A DNA stretch of 64,000 nt, taken from positions 1 to 64,000 of the forward strand of contig JADNRY010000019.1 in assembly GCA_015501585.1 (NCBI GenBank), read 5' to 3'. Below the pieces are notes generated by a model. That model was not told the DNA's origin. It searched no databases and worked only from the letters and a program-made list of their open reading frames with translations. The DNA comes from Rhodocollybia butyracea (lineage: Eukaryota > Basidiomycota > Agaricomycetes > Agaricales > Omphalotaceae). The translations under genes were made by a program, and so were the position numbers. Below are positions 21,004 through 32,653 of the stretch, one piece after another. Positions within the stretch are counted from its first letter, which is position 1; each line of letters begins with the position of its first letter.

Positions 21004-21420
21004 GCTAGCCCATATGCATAAGTACTCGTAATTTAAATAAATCATTTCTTATAGTTGATTTACGCCCAGTTTGCGCTTAGGTTTAACTTGAACGATAGTC
21101 GTTCAAGTCCCGTCCCCGAAGTAGTTATATTGAGAAACTGGCAAAAGAAGGGCACCCATCTTCGAAATCCACTTCTTTCAAGTCTGAACCTTTTACTTAG
21201 TGTTTACTTCGAGTACCCTGAGATCTCCTACAGTAAGTACTAGCAAGGAAACCAGTCTGCTTTGAATGTGCTTCGTTCGAGGTAAGTACTAGGATCCCAT
21301 GCAGATTATAAGTAATCGAGCAGGCTACTACTGGAGACTGACACTCGACGGCTACTTTGTGAACTCATTACCCGATTGGTTACCTTTGATCACCCTCCTC
21401 TAACACTGCGCTGCTCAGGT
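21004..21420. other. Intergenic, family A 3' and 5' flanks
   Basis: 3' flank block (TTTAAATAAATCATTTCT at about 21030) followed by a copy of the upstream repeat also found at 57945 and 61385 (AAAAGAAGGGC.CCC, TCCACTTCTTTCAAGTC). No gene. Confidence 0.5.
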
Positions 21421-21560
21421 GGTGTTTCATAAATTGGCAATACTAGATAGGTAAATCTTTATGTGCCAACTCACCATCTATGCACATGCCCAATTGCATC
21501 AAGGATTTAAACCGAAACGAAAGGGCAGTTTTTTCCCCCGACTGCTGGTTCAGTTCATTC
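21421..21560 (+). promoter_or_regulatory. Family A promoter and 5' leader (A4)
   Basis: GGTGTTTCATAAATTGGCAA, TAGGTAAATCTTTATGTGCC, CCCAATTGCATCAAGGATTT, then AACGAAAGGGCAGTTTTT and GCTGGTTCAGTTCATTCC; the ATG is at 21641. Confidence 0.65.
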
Positions 21561-21640
21561 CTCTCCCATCGCTTTGTCACTACTATATCATCTTTCCCCA
21601 ACGCTCCTCAAACACCAGCCTCTGATTACTACCTCCCTTG

Positions 21641-22770
21641 ATGCTCCTACCACATCGCTGGCTGGGTGTTGTCCTTCTTGCCGTGCTCATTTCCCCTGCG
21701 TGCGCTGCGCCAACCCCAACGCCGCCCCCGGCGACGAAGCCGGTAAGACACTTATGATCCATTCATTCTAGCTACTAACTTCCGACCCGAGATCAAGTAT
21801 CAGTATACGGTGACAGTGGTCAAAAACGATGGTTCCAAAGCAAAAACAATCCCCCAGCTTCAGCCCTCTGTGCAGGACCGCATTAAGAAGCTTATTTTTG
21901 AGATGGGGGATGAACTGGGAGATGGCAAAGATCCTAATGAGAAGTCGATAACATGGGACATCCCGGGGGAAAAAAACGAGGGCAAGAAGACCGATATGGT
22001 TTATTCTGAGCTTCAGGGAAGCAACTTCGCTCCCAAAAATCAGAAATGCTACGGATATACGGTCTCCATAGACGCTGTTTCGGACAAAGGGAAAACCACG
22101 AGGCAAGTGAAGGTTGGTGCAATTATCACCCGGAATCTATCGAACACAATTATTGTGGTCGATTATATGGCTCAGAAACAGGTATCTGGCGTAGCCCAGC
22201 AAAACCACCGGAAAATTTCTCGAGTTTTTGAAGGACTTTGAGCCAGTAAAGGAATGGAAGAAGCAGATAGATGAATGGGAAAAGGCGACAGACGAACAGA
22301 AAAAGGCGATGAAAGCAGAGGTTCGGATACCAGTGCGGCTGCACAAGCGGGAATATATACTTGGGAGACCTAAAGGATCTACTAAAAATGGTCCTCCACG
22401 TGCGAAGAGACCTCATTCACATGCGGATGCAGCACCTCCTTCATCTCCGGACGCTGCAGGGCGTCACCCGGCACCTCAGATTCAGAACGCTGCAGGGCTT
22501 CACCCGGCACCTCATTCACCTCAACAGAGCGCAGGGCGTCACCCGCCTGAGAAAGTTGAACCTTTACAGCTTCCTGGTATAAATGAAGCACTTGGTATGA
22601 ACTTTGCAAAAGGTTTACCTCCACCGGCAGTACATGCCAATGGTGGTCCACCACCTCGTCTACATATTCCGTATCAACTACCTTCGATAGAAAAGAAACC
22701 CCCAACTACATCCTCATCGACATCCTCGACTTTACCCTCCTTCCAAAATAGTTTCCCTCCTTTCGATTAG
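21641..22770 (+). pseudogene. Secreted protein family A, member A4, single frameshift
   Basis: Exon 1 is 21641-21742 (signal peptide HRWLGVVLLAVLISPACAAP); exon 2 starts at 21792. The core reads normally (DMVYSELQGSNFAPKNQKCY; VGAIITRN..NTIIVVDYM), with the first conserved cysteine replaced. At about 22209-22220 (CGGAAAATTTCTCGAG), a one-base gain or two-base loss relative to siblings shifts the frame: the first frame stops at 22241, while the family helix (DFEPVKEWKKQIDEWEKA) and Pro/His-rich tail continue in the next frame to 22770. The tail is otherwise open for about 180 codons, so the lesion is recent or a base-call error in an A-run. The tail has internal repeats of an AGRHPAP-like motif. 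Confidence 0.75.
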
Positions 22771-23329
22771 AACGAGTATTCTCTTCACTAAAGACAAGCT
22801 AGCCTAGGCTACCTTTCGATGCAAGCTGCCCCAATCACGGGTCAAATGCATGTCAACATCGATAGGATTGCCCCGTCAGTCCAGTACCTGTAGTTTAAAT
22901 AAATCATTTCTCCGTTGATCATAGAAAATTTACACCCAGTTTACGCTTAAGTTTCACCAACGAGTTCTTCTTCAGACTTCTAGTCTGTTTCTTCTGATTT
23001 GACCACCTATGACCGAACATGAGCATGCCGATAACTGATGTAACCACATGGAAGCGGGCTTCCATGAGTTCATAGTCTCTGACCTTGAGGAACTACCTTG
23101 ATATGGCTTGAAGAAGAGTGTGCAGGGATATTACGATGAACAGACATCGGACTTTGTTACATTGACAAAGGAGAGGTAGTGAGCAAAGACAATCAGATAC
23201 ACACTGTACGCAAACGGAAGACTATTAAGTAGCCAATTTACAACGAATGGAGGTCGGGGGATGGATCAACTAGAGGACGAGACACATCAGTGAGAATAAC
23301 TGAAGACAACGTTACAAAAATGCATACCA
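22771..23329. other. Intergenic between convergent A4 and a Cyt-like remnant
   Basis: Holds the family A 3' flank (TTTAAATAAATCATTTCTCC at about 22892) and the Cyt-like 3' flank (GACGAGACACATCAGTGAGA). The same two flanks meet in the same order at 25980-26400, so this spacer is part of the repeated unit. Confidence 0.5.
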
Positions 23330-23980
23330 TGAGTCCGTGCCTCTGAATGATTCGTTGAAGACGAGCTGTATGGCTTTCGTCTCGGCAGAGTTTTGTCGTA
23401 CTCTCAGTCTCTACATTTATGGCGGTGACCAAACTATGGAAATATTCCTAAATTCCGGAGATTGAAACCGCAAAGACAACTCGATACTCCCAGCGGACAT
23501 CCTTGCCCGTTTGCTTGCGATAACGGAAAACCTGTCTCCTCCTCGAAGGGAAGTGAATGCCGCCTTGACTTTTCCGGCCAAAGTGAGCAAGTCAATTGAG
23601 GAACCGACCGCGACAGAAGGGAACTATGATAGCAAAGCATCCGATAGTCGGATAGCGATAGAATCGATCTTGCTGTATGTGAGATTCCGTGACCTAAGAT
23701 GCCAGCAAGGAGGATAAGTGAGCGATAAATGACAAGGAATTTTAAAAGCATACCATTCTTAGCGTACGTATCGACAACGTCTTTGAACCAAACTCAGTCA
23801 AAACCCAACTTCTGCATGTCAACATAAGGGCCAGACATCACGCACGTTGAAGGCCTGCGCGGCAGTGTACAGTTTCGATGGCAGGTGGAAGAAAGAGGTT
23901 TAGAAGCGAGCGTTATACACGCTAAGAGGATCAGCAACGACGACAAGAGCAAAAGTCAATGTGGGAGGGACATATGACAT
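23330..23980 (-). pseudogene. Decayed single-domain Cyt-like gene (partner of A4)
   Basis: Homologous to the intact gene at 36129-36906 along its length: 3' end with GACGAGCTGTATGGCTTTC, body, intron near 23690-23760, leader exon and start region. Breaks: the first-intron donor is mutated (ATG at 23978-23980 followed by TC-ATATGT where intact copies have TC-GTATGT). The body has several indels (around 23400 and 23620) and in-frame stops, and part of the region before the second intron is missing. It faces A4 tail to tail. Confidence 0.7.
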
Positions 23981-24677
23981 GATGAACACAAAGGTTTTGA
24001 GGATGTAGATGTGATGAGGCAAGAGAAGAAGGCTTTTATAGAGTAACTGTTGGGTCAGAGCCGGGAAATTGCGACAAGGTAGCTAGCGAGTTAATGAAAC
24101 TTGGTCGCTCTCGACACTTGGGATGCTGGATGCGATTTTTGCTGCGGACTATATCAGTGTCAGGGTTTGTAATTTGAAGCTTTGAAGCCTGGGACGCAGC
24201 CAAGACTCGTCGTTTCGTTCTTGATGGAAGTATCAAAACCAGTCCGGCGTTGGTCATATGACATCGTTCCAAATCAAGTGCCAGCTGCCGAACAACGCTA
24301 CCGAAATATGATTCTATGAAGTACTGACCACTCGACGCATATAGTACGTTGTAAACTCATTACTAGCTGCATACCATTAAGTATTGTGGTCTCTAATCGA
24401 TTAATCAACATTTAATTGGAGACTTCGAATAGAGTGACGACTCTGAGGTAACTTTCGAGGAATGAAAATGGCTTGTGCACGAGCCTCGAAATCACTTTCT
24501 CAAAGGCGTCTGACATACCATACCTCCGCAGATCCTCTGGTAGACTTTCTTATCCAATCGGTCACAGGGAGTTCTCGCTCTCAACCGTCAATTCCTTTTA
24601 GAATATTTTGCTCAACTACGTACTGATTGATCAACTTTGATCATCCTCTATCTGCGAGGCGCTTTCTCTTGGAGTCT
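23981..24677. other. Intergenic, upstream flank of A5
   Basis: 5' flank of the Cyt-like remnant, then the far-upstream flank shared by family A genes (about 24290-24640). No gene seen. Confidence 0.45.
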
Positions 24678-24822
24678 CTTGGGTGTTTCATAGAATTGGC
24701 AATACTAGATAGGTAAATCTTTCCGTGCCAACTCACCATGCACGCATATGCTCATTGCATCGAGGGCTTAAATTTGGAAACGAAAGAGCAATTCCCCCCC
24801 CAACTGCTGGTTCAGTTCACTG
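24678..24822 (+). promoter_or_regulatory. Family A promoter and 5' leader (A5)
   Basis: GGGTGTTTCATAGAATTGGC, TAGGTAAATCTTTCCGTGCC, GGGCTTAAATTTGGAAACG, then CAACTGCTGGTTCAGTTCAC; the ATG is at 24903. Confidence 0.65.
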
Positions 24823-24902
24823 CTCTCCCACCGCTTTGTCGCTACTATATCATCTTTCCCCAACACTCCTCACACACCAGCCTCTGATTACCACCTCCCT
24901 CG

Positions 24903-25917
24903 ATGCTCCTACCACACCGCTGGCTGGGTTTTGCCCTCGCCGTACTCATTTCTATTGTGTGTGCTGCGCCAACGCCGCCACCGCCGCAACAGTCGCCGGT
25001 AAGATATGCATGATAGCATCTATCCTGGTTACTAACTTTCCCAAAACTAGAAAGTCGTTTATAACGTGAAAGTGGCCTATATAAATGGCCAAGTTAAACC
25101 TATGTTCCGAGTCTCATGCCGCACGTGCAAAATGATTGAAAGGTTCGTTCTTGCTATGGGGCCGGACCTAAGAGATGGCGAAGGAGAGAGGAGGGTAGAC
25201 TGTGCATGTGTAAACAATGTGGATGCCCCAGAGCCTGACGATGAAAACCTAAAGGGAATAGCTTATTTCATGGTCAGCGGGGGCCACTTCTGTCCCGAAA
25301 CTCAGACATGCTATGGATATGCCATCGCCGCATCGGCTCAGTCGGGCAAGCATAGCGCCGGGGCTACCATGATCATTGGTGCAGTTATCACCAAGAAGGA
25401 GAACTCAATTATCGTCGTCGATCGACTTCAGAGCAGCACTTTCATCTGCCGATATCTCCACTGGCAAAAATTTTGGGACTTTTTGGACAATTTTGGGTGG
25501 GTAAAAGATAGCTGGGGGGAGGAGATAAAGAAATGGAACGAGGCCACAGACGAACAGAAAAAGGCGATAGGCATTGAGGTTCAGATGTCAGAACGGCTGA
25601 GCGAGTGTCCTGTACGGGCTAAACCTGGACCTAAGGTACCTAAGATACCCGAAAATGCGACACCTCCTTCGAACGTTCCAGCGCATGCGCCGGTAGTACC
25701 TCCTTCATACAATTTACCCCCCATAGGTACAGTCGTCGGTACGCAGCTCCCGGAATCTTTGAATGGTGGGGAGTGTCCACGTGCAAAACGACCTTTTGAA
25801 GCCTATCTGGGACCTCCTTTACCTCCTCGTAAACAACATAAGGGGGCTGAGAGGCCGAGTTTACCTTCTTTAAAGCAGGCTTCATTACATCCTTCAGCTT
25901 TCCGACTGCCCAGATGA
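24903..25917 (+). CDS. Secreted protein family A, member A5 (320 residues)
   Basis: Exons 24903-24998 and 25051-25917 (intron 52 nt, phase 0). The signal peptide HRWLGFALAVLISIVCAAP is followed by a short Pro/Gln run. The core is complete with both conserved cysteines (GGHFCPETQTCYGYAIA) and IGAVITKKENSIIVVDRL. Extra cysteines occur near the start of the mature part (VSCRTC, RRVDCAC), unlike A1. The helix HWQKFWDFLDNFGWVKDSW is followed by a tail ending in basic and Pro-rich sequence (PRAKRPFEAYLGPPLPPRK). No frame damage. A decayed Cyt-like gene faces it about 500 bp downstream. Function unknown; secreted, possibly disulfide-stabilised. Confidence 0.8.
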
Positions 25918-26411
25918 TCCCAGTTCAAATGCCTGTCAAACACCGAGACGTCGATAGCCCCGCCAGTCCTGTACCCGTAGTTAGTTTAAATAAACCATTT
26001 TTCAGTTGACCATGTTACCCCCAGTTTAAACCAACGAAGTCCTTTCTTCAGACTTGTAGTCTGTTTCTTCCGATTTGACCGCCCACGACGGAACGCGAGC
26101 ATACCGATAAAACTGCTGTAACCACATGGAAGGGGGCTTCCATGAGTTCACAGTCTGACTTTGAGAAGCTACATACCGGGCTTGAAGATGAGAGACGTCA
26201 TCATCTTGTAGGGATATTACTATGAACAGACGTGAAACTTTGTTACATTGACAGAGAGGTAGTAAGCTATAGGCAATCGGAGACACATCGTGTCCAAACG
26301 GAAGACTATTGTGCAGCGAATTTACAACGAATGCAGGCCGGGGGATGAACCAACTAGAAGACAAGACACATCAGTGAGAGTAACTGAAGACAATGTTACA
26401 AAAATGCATAC
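25918..26411. other. Intergenic between convergent A5 and a Cyt-like remnant
   Basis: Same composition as 22771-23329: family A 3' flank (TTTAAATAAACCATTTTTCA) followed by the Cyt-like 3' flank. No gene. Confidence 0.5.
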
Positions 26412-26985
26412 CGTTAGTCCGCGCCTTTGAACGATCCTTTAACGACAAGCTTGGATTCCAGAGATTGGGACCGCGAAGACAACTCGATACTCCTAGCGAA
26501 TATTCTTTAACGGAAAACGTTTCCCTCGTCGAGGGAGAGTGAATGCCGCCTTGATTTTTCCGGCCAATGTGAGCAGTTCAAAAGGCACCAACCGCGACAG
26601 AAAAGAACTTGACGATAGCTTCGACCATAACGGCTACCGAAGCATCCGATTGCTGGATAGTGATAGAGTCGATCTTGTTGTATGTGAAATTTCGGTGACC
26701 TAGATGCCAGCAAGGAGCATAAGTGAGTGGTACATCGATGACATGGAATTCTAGCAAGCGTACCTTTCTTAGCGCACGTATCGACAGCGCATTTGAACCA
26801 ACCCAGTCAAAACCCGACTTCTCTATTCATCGCCGGTTTGCAGCCGGAAGAAAAAGTCGAGCTTGGCTGGATGAACGTAGAGTAACATGAAGGTTGGAAT
26901 TAGAGACCGGCATATGTGTCTAAGAGACGACGATATTAGCAACGGCAGCAAGAGCAAAAGTCGATTCAGGAGGGACATACGACAT
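26412..26985 (-). pseudogene. Decayed single-domain Cyt-like gene (partner of A5)
   Basis: The start region is intact in form (ATG 26983-26985, then TC and donor GTATGT), but the body has large deletions relative to 36129-36906. About 80 bp are missing after AACGACAAGCTT (26448), and the segment around 26500 has lost the CCCGTTTGCTTGCGA block. Frames are broken throughout. The leader exon (about 26780-26860) is also shortened. Confidence 0.7.
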
Positions 26986-29419
26986 GGTGAGCACGGAGGT
27001 TTTGACCGTGTAGGTATAAGATATGATGGCCAGAGGTATAAACAGGAAGGCCTTTAAGTTTATGTAGCAATTATTTGGAAAAGTCGGGAAATCGGGAAAT
27101 CGTTCTATGAGATTTAAAAACTTGGCTCGCAGATAGACAGGTATAATAAAAACGCGTTGTCCGCTGGCTTCGAAATTGAGTGTATGGCGTTTGTGTTTAT
27201 TCGATACCTGCGAGCAAGCAAGTTAGCCTGAGAATCCGTTGCCTCGACGCTTGGGATGCTGGTCGATGCGAGTTTTTGCGAGAATTGCTGCGGAATCTCC
27301 TAGATCTCAGTTGTCAGTGCCAGGGTTCAAACGTTCAAACGTTCAAGCTCAAGTTGGGAAGCAGGACAAGACTCGTCGTTTCATTCTTGACTCTTGCAAG
27401 GCGGGTGACAGTGGTCAGTGGTCAAGTGCAAAACCAGTCGCGTTAGTCATATGACCAGATATGACAATTCAAGCGCCGTCACATGTTCAACTGTGGTCTT
27501 CAAGAAAAGACACGCCTCCAAAGCACTTGTCCAATGTCTATTTGATCACCTACAGCAAGAGAACCGGGCTGAGGAGATTCGTTAGCAGAATGTGTAGTAG
27601 GAGTTGTAGTAGGTTTAGCAGATATGCCAGATTTATTAGTGAACGACTTTTCTTCACTAACTACAAGACGGCTAGCCAGGCTATATGCCAGAAGAGGTTG
27701 ATTTCTTGATCGCGTTGTCGGAGGTCGACTCTTCCCTTAGTAAAGGCGCTGCGCGTAAGTAGTACTAAAGTGTACTTACCGATCATCCTCGAAACTCCTC
27801 AACAGCCCCTACTCTACGCTGTAAAGCCCTTCCATTATCCTCCCCTCTTTATCAGCTCTTTATAATCAATTTTTCGCAAGGTCAACACAAGGTAACTGGC
27901 ACTAGTACAGACTTTCCATACTACCTACTAGTGTTCCCGTTAAACATTCTTATCATTAGTGGGTCTAAAACACCTCTCTGAGTAGTGTTGTGAATGTTCC
28001 CCACTGGCAAGCATGGCCGGGGTGGGTGACGGAAAGACTTCGAACTGGCATACACGAATCACAAGCGACCGAGCAGGTTACTCACGCACTGGACCAACTG
28101 GCCATTCGACGACTTGAAAACCATCAACGGTCTCAAATCAATAGCGAAGACCTTCGAAACTTGAGGCTATTCAACATCAAGAAAAACGGTAACATATTCA
28201 CATAAACCGCGGGAAGAAATTCAAGGTTTCTTCTTTGCAGGCTTTTGTGCGCTTTGTACGACGGGTGGCACTACTAAACACCCATTCATCTTGCTCACGA
28301 ATGATTTTTGTAGTGCGGATCTTGGGGTTGGGAAATAATCTGACATGAAGACAAATACACATATGCATAGTGGGAAGTATGTACTGAGCGCACTCAAGCT
28401 TTCAAGCTGTATATCTTTTCAGTAAATAAAACTCTCGCTTCCAGGGAGGCGTTAGTGAGATGAAGATCTGAACTCCAGTATACTTGCCAGTATAGGTACT
28501 TTCTTGAAGCCTTCGAAGACCCATCGGGTGCTACTAGTAATGAATATTCTCACAAGTAATAAATGTTCCTCCGTATATCTTGAAGCCTTGCGAGTGCGCA
28601 AGAGTGGGGAACTAATAGAACCGGATAGAATATGTTTCGTCTATAAGAGAAGATGTCAAGGTAAAGTCTGATCGATTGATCAAGCAAGCTCACCCGAAAA
28701 TATTCTATGAGCATGAGTTAGGTGTCCAGTTCTGGCTGGCAGGTTCTGGGTTTGAAGCTGACCGTATCTTTATTGTTCTGGGGTCCTTTCGAGTCATTAC
28801 GATCCTCCATGTCAGGATCAAGCCTTCAACTTTGTTGTTGTTGTATCGTAGTACCGAGAGACGCTGGACTCGATAGAGGAGACCGGTATAGTTCCACATG
28901 TACCACGCATTACGAGGATTGAAAACAAAAAAACTCGACTTCATCCCAACGCGACTACCACGGTGCCATTCCTGCATCATCTGTGCCGAGTGCACCTTTC
29001 TACGCTCTTCCTCTGATCCCATCTCCTATCAAGCGGCTTAGCTTCTGAGGCTCGAGACGTGAGTTGAGTGGTGAAGGAATATGTAATGCGTCATACGTAT
29101 GACGTCGTTCCGGTCTGATCATGATCGAGGTGGCAGTGAACCCTCAATTCAAAAATGGCTGTCAGCTGCCTCGATGACCTCAAAGGCCTCTGAAATGCCT
29201 GGTGTCGCACTTGGAACCTTCTTATCCATCCCTCAGGAACTTACTCACAGAAGGAGTTCAGTAAGTACATGTGAAGAGCGAGAAGCGCCTAATCTAATCT
29301 CGTTCGCCAGGCGATTGACTGCACACTGCGTTATATCTTATGCTCAAACCCAGCTGTTCCTGCAGTTATTCCTTGCCATAATAATTTACTCATTCAAAGC
29401 TAGAGTGCTTATCGATATC
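26986..29419. other. 2.4-kb gene-poor interval
   Basis: Upstream flank of a Cyt-like remnant at the left (27000-27480, resembling 31660-32060). The rest has no recognised gene. A 71-codon open frame at 27990-28205 is hydrophilic (NVPHWQAWPGWVTERLR) and unplaced. Family A upstream flank appears again from about 29100. Confidence 0.4.
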
Positions 29420-29550
29420 TCTTGGTGTTTTGTAAATTGGCAATACTAGATGGTAAATCTTTCTGTGCCAACTCATCATGTGTTCATTGGATAGTATATA
29501 AATTGAAACGAAACAGCAAACTCCTCCCCAACTGCTGGTTCAGTTCACTC
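29420..29550 (+). promoter_or_regulatory. Family A promoter and 5' leader (A6)
   Basis: CTTGGTGTTTTGTAAATTGG, GGTAAATCTTTCTGTGCCAA, TATATAAATTGAAACGAAAC, CAACTGCTGGTTCAGTTCAC; the ATG is at 29654. Confidence 0.65.
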
Positions 29551-29653
29551 CTCTTGCAATCCTCTTGTGCCGCCCATTCGCTACTATAGCACTGTCTCCT
29601 CCTATCTCCTCCCAACGCGCCTCTCATACAGCAGCATCTGACTATCTCCCTCA

Positions 29654-30750
29654 ATGCTCCTCTCGCATCACTGGCTGTGTTTGGTCCTCCTCACCATACT
29701 CATTTCCCCCTCATATGCTGCGCCAACGCCGCCAGCGCCGCCGCCAGCGCCGCCGCTAGTGCGCCGCTGTTGCCGGTAAGATATACATGATGCATCTATT
29801 CCGAGTACTAACTTTCCCAACACTTATAGGCACAACCCGCAAACATCGCTGTTCCGTATACGGTGAAAGTGGTCAATAAAGAAAACGGTGGCATGATAGA
29901 AACGGTCACAGGTGCTGTGGCGAACCGCGTTATTTCATTGATGAAAGAACTGGATCATTTTCGGAATGGACAAGTTAAACTTACCAACGTGGTGCGCTCG
30001 AGCCAAACTGAAAATCCTAGCAAGATGGCCATGGACTATTTCGAGGTCCTGGGAGGCCCAGTTTGTCTCATATCTGGGGACTGTTATGGATATGTTGTCA
30101 CCACAAAAACTAAGTATGGGAAGCAGGATATGAGGATTGGTGCAGTTGTCATCCACCACAAGAATCCGGAGTCGTTTACTGTGGACGATTATATGCCTTC
30201 CAGGTATGTCAACCAACGCATAGCCGTTGAAAACCATCGGGAAAAATATCTCGAGTTTTTGAGGACATTGAAACCGATAGAAACATGGAAGAATGCGATG
30301 GCTAACGCGAACGGCGCTCAGGTTCACAGGTCGGAGCAGTCTAAGCTGCGCGATATCGAGCACGAGATCAATAGGCCTGCGACACCTGCTCCAGATGCGA
30401 ACGCTGTGGCGCCTGCCTCACATGCACATGCGGCCCCTCTTTCAATGGCACGCCCTTTACCTGCAGGACGTCCTGTACCCCCTTCATCTGCACGAGGTCG
30501 TGAACCACTTTTATCTGCGGGGCGTCGTTTACCTCCTTTACCTGCAATACGTCCTTTAAGTCGTCCTTTATATCCGGGATCTCGTTTAGCTCCTTTACAA
30601 GGACTTGGTACACGGCCTCCTTTATCTGCAGGGCGTCGTTTACCTCCTTTACCTGCAATACGTCCTTTACGTCGTCCTTTACATCCGGGATCTCGTTTAG
30701 CTCCTTTACAAGGACTTGGTACACGGCCTGAATACCCTCCAGGGCGGTAG
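29654..30750 (+). CDS. Secreted protein family A, member A6, splice donor in doubt
   Basis: The signal peptide HHWLCLVLLTILISPSYAAP is followed by Pro-Ala repeats. Exon 2 is 29830-30750. The family's usual donor (CCG|GTAAGA at 29776) leaves exon 1 two bases out of phase with exon 2; a weaker donor at 29759 (GTGCGC) keeps the frame. Either the alternative site is used or the signal peptide is lost to a frameshift. The core has both cysteines (GGPVCLISGDCYGY) and VGDY-type residues changed to FTVDDYM. The tail is a nearly perfect tandem duplication of a 39-residue Arg/Pro/Leu unit (about 30510-30626 and 30627-30743). With the weak donor the product is 341 residues. A decayed Cyt-like gene faces it downstream. 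Confidence 0.65.
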
Positions 30751-31009
30751 TCCATCCATGGCCTGGCAGTACCCATAGTTTAGATAAATCATTTCTCAAT
30801 TGACCATCGAAAGGTTACACCCGCTTTACGCTTAAGTTTTACCAACGAGTCCAAAAAAACCTTCCCATTCATCCGGTCTGTTCTTCGATCTGACATCCCA
30901 TGCTGCCATGCTCGGCGAGAGCATACCGATAACTGCTGTATCCACATGGGATCGGGCTTCCATCAGTTCATAGTCAGATTCTAAGATGCTACCTCAGTGA
31001 TGTGGCTTG

Positions 31010-31629
31010 AAGACGAAAGATCGTACAATCTTTATGGTCTTGATCAAACTATGGAGACATTCTTGAATTCCGGAGATTGGGACAACAAAGACAACTCGAT
31101 ACCTCCGGTGAGCATTCTTGCCCGCTTGCTTGCGATAAAGGTAAACTTTCTCTTCTTCGAGGGGAGTGAATACGAGCGGGTCAACCAAGGCACCGACCGC
31201 GATGGAAACAATAGCGTCGACCACAACGGTTATCGAAGCATCCGATTATTGGACAGTGGTGGATGGTGGTGGAACTGATCGTCTCGTATGTGAGATTCCG
31301 TGACCTAGATGCCAAGGAGGATAAGTGAGTGATAAATGACTTGGAATTTTAGCAAGCGTACCTTTCTTACTGTACGCATCGGCAACGTCTTTAAATCCAA
31401 CCCAGTCAAAACCCAACTTCTCCATGCCAACATAAGGCCAGACATCGCGTTGAAGGCCTGCGCGGCGGTGTGGAGTATCGATGGTGGAGTTCCGATGGTA
31501 GCTGGAAGAAAGAGTCCAACTTGGCTTGATGAGCGTCAAGTAATACGAGGGTTAGAATCCAGTATATGCGATAATATCAGCAACGACGATGAGAACAAAA
31601 ATCTGTGCAGGACAGACATACGACAGGAT
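31010..31629 (-). pseudogene. Decayed single-domain Cyt-like gene (partner of A6)
   Basis: Homologous to 36129-36906 but lacks the last 30-40 codons: the region ending CTTTATGGTCTTGATCAAAC joins directly to 3' flank. The start codon is lost (CTGTC-GTATGT at about 31625 where intact copies have ATGTC-GTATGT). The leader exon and body carry indels (for example AAGAGTCCAACTTGG duplication-type changes near 31510). Confidence 0.7.
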
Positions 31630-32417
31630 GAGCACAAAGATATTGACGATGTAGATATGATAGGTGATTGTAGCTAGAGGGATAACCAGGAAGCCCTTTA
31701 TGGAGCAATTGTTTGGAAGAGTCGAGAAATCGGGAAATTGTTCAATAAAGGCTTTGCTCGCAGATAGACAAGTATAGTAAAAACGTGTTGTTTACTAACT
31801 TCGAATTATGTGTGGTGCTTCGGTTTGTTGGATACCTGTGAGCAAGCGAATTAACCTGAGAATCGGTAGCCCTCGACGCTTGGGATGCTGGTCCAGGTTG
31901 GTGCCGGTTTTTGCGAGTTTTGCTGCGGGGTTCAAACGTTAACTGCCAGGGTTCGAAGTCTGGGGTGCAGGACAAGACTCGTCGTTTTTTCGGCTCTAGT
32001 TTCTAGTACATAGTAGTTTGCAGTTATTGACCGTACGTTAGTCATATGACCAAATATCCTGCGCCATCACATGTTCAAGAAAGGAGTGTCGCTCGATGTA
32101 TAGTAGTAACCGATCCTTCGGGAATGCGCTTCTCTGTCACCGGCAATGTTTTAAAGCTCGACAAGCCCCGTAGTACTTGGGCCAAGTATTTCCAGACTCC
32201 ACCTGTACGCGCTCTTCTCGAAGATACTACATCGATCATCGCATCAATGCTAGCAGTTCAACGTTCAATGCTGGTTATCCTTCCAAATCTGTAAAGAAGA
32301 AACACCCTGTCTATTCTCTTATGCTCGAACCCAGCTAGACCCAGCTGTTATTCCTTCCCACTTGGCACTATGATAATTCACTCACTTTAGTATGTACTCG
32401 GAGTGCTTATTGATATC
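31630..32417. other. Intergenic, upstream flank of A7
   Basis: Flank of the Cyt-like remnant (similar to 27000-27480) followed by family A upstream sequence. No gene seen. Confidence 0.45.
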
Positions 32418-32551
32418 TCATGGTGTTTCGTAAGTTGGCAATAATAGATGGTAAATCTTTCTGTGCCAACTCATCATATATTCATTGGGTCGAGGACATA
32501 AATTGAAATGAAACAGCAGACTCTTCCCCCAACTGCTGGCTCAGTTCACTC
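32418..32551 (+). promoter_or_regulatory. Family A promoter and 5' leader (A7)
   Basis: CATGGTGTTTCGTAAGTTGG, GGTAAATCTTTCTGTGCCAA, GGACATAAATTGAAATGAAA, CAACTGCTGGCTCAGTTCAC; the ATG is at 32654. Confidence 0.65.
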
Positions 32552-32653
32552 GTCTTGCAATCTTCTTGCGCTGTCCAAGTCGCTACTATAGCATCTCCTC
32601 CTATCTCCTCCCAACGCGCCTCTCATACAGCAGCATCTGACTATCTCCCTTAA

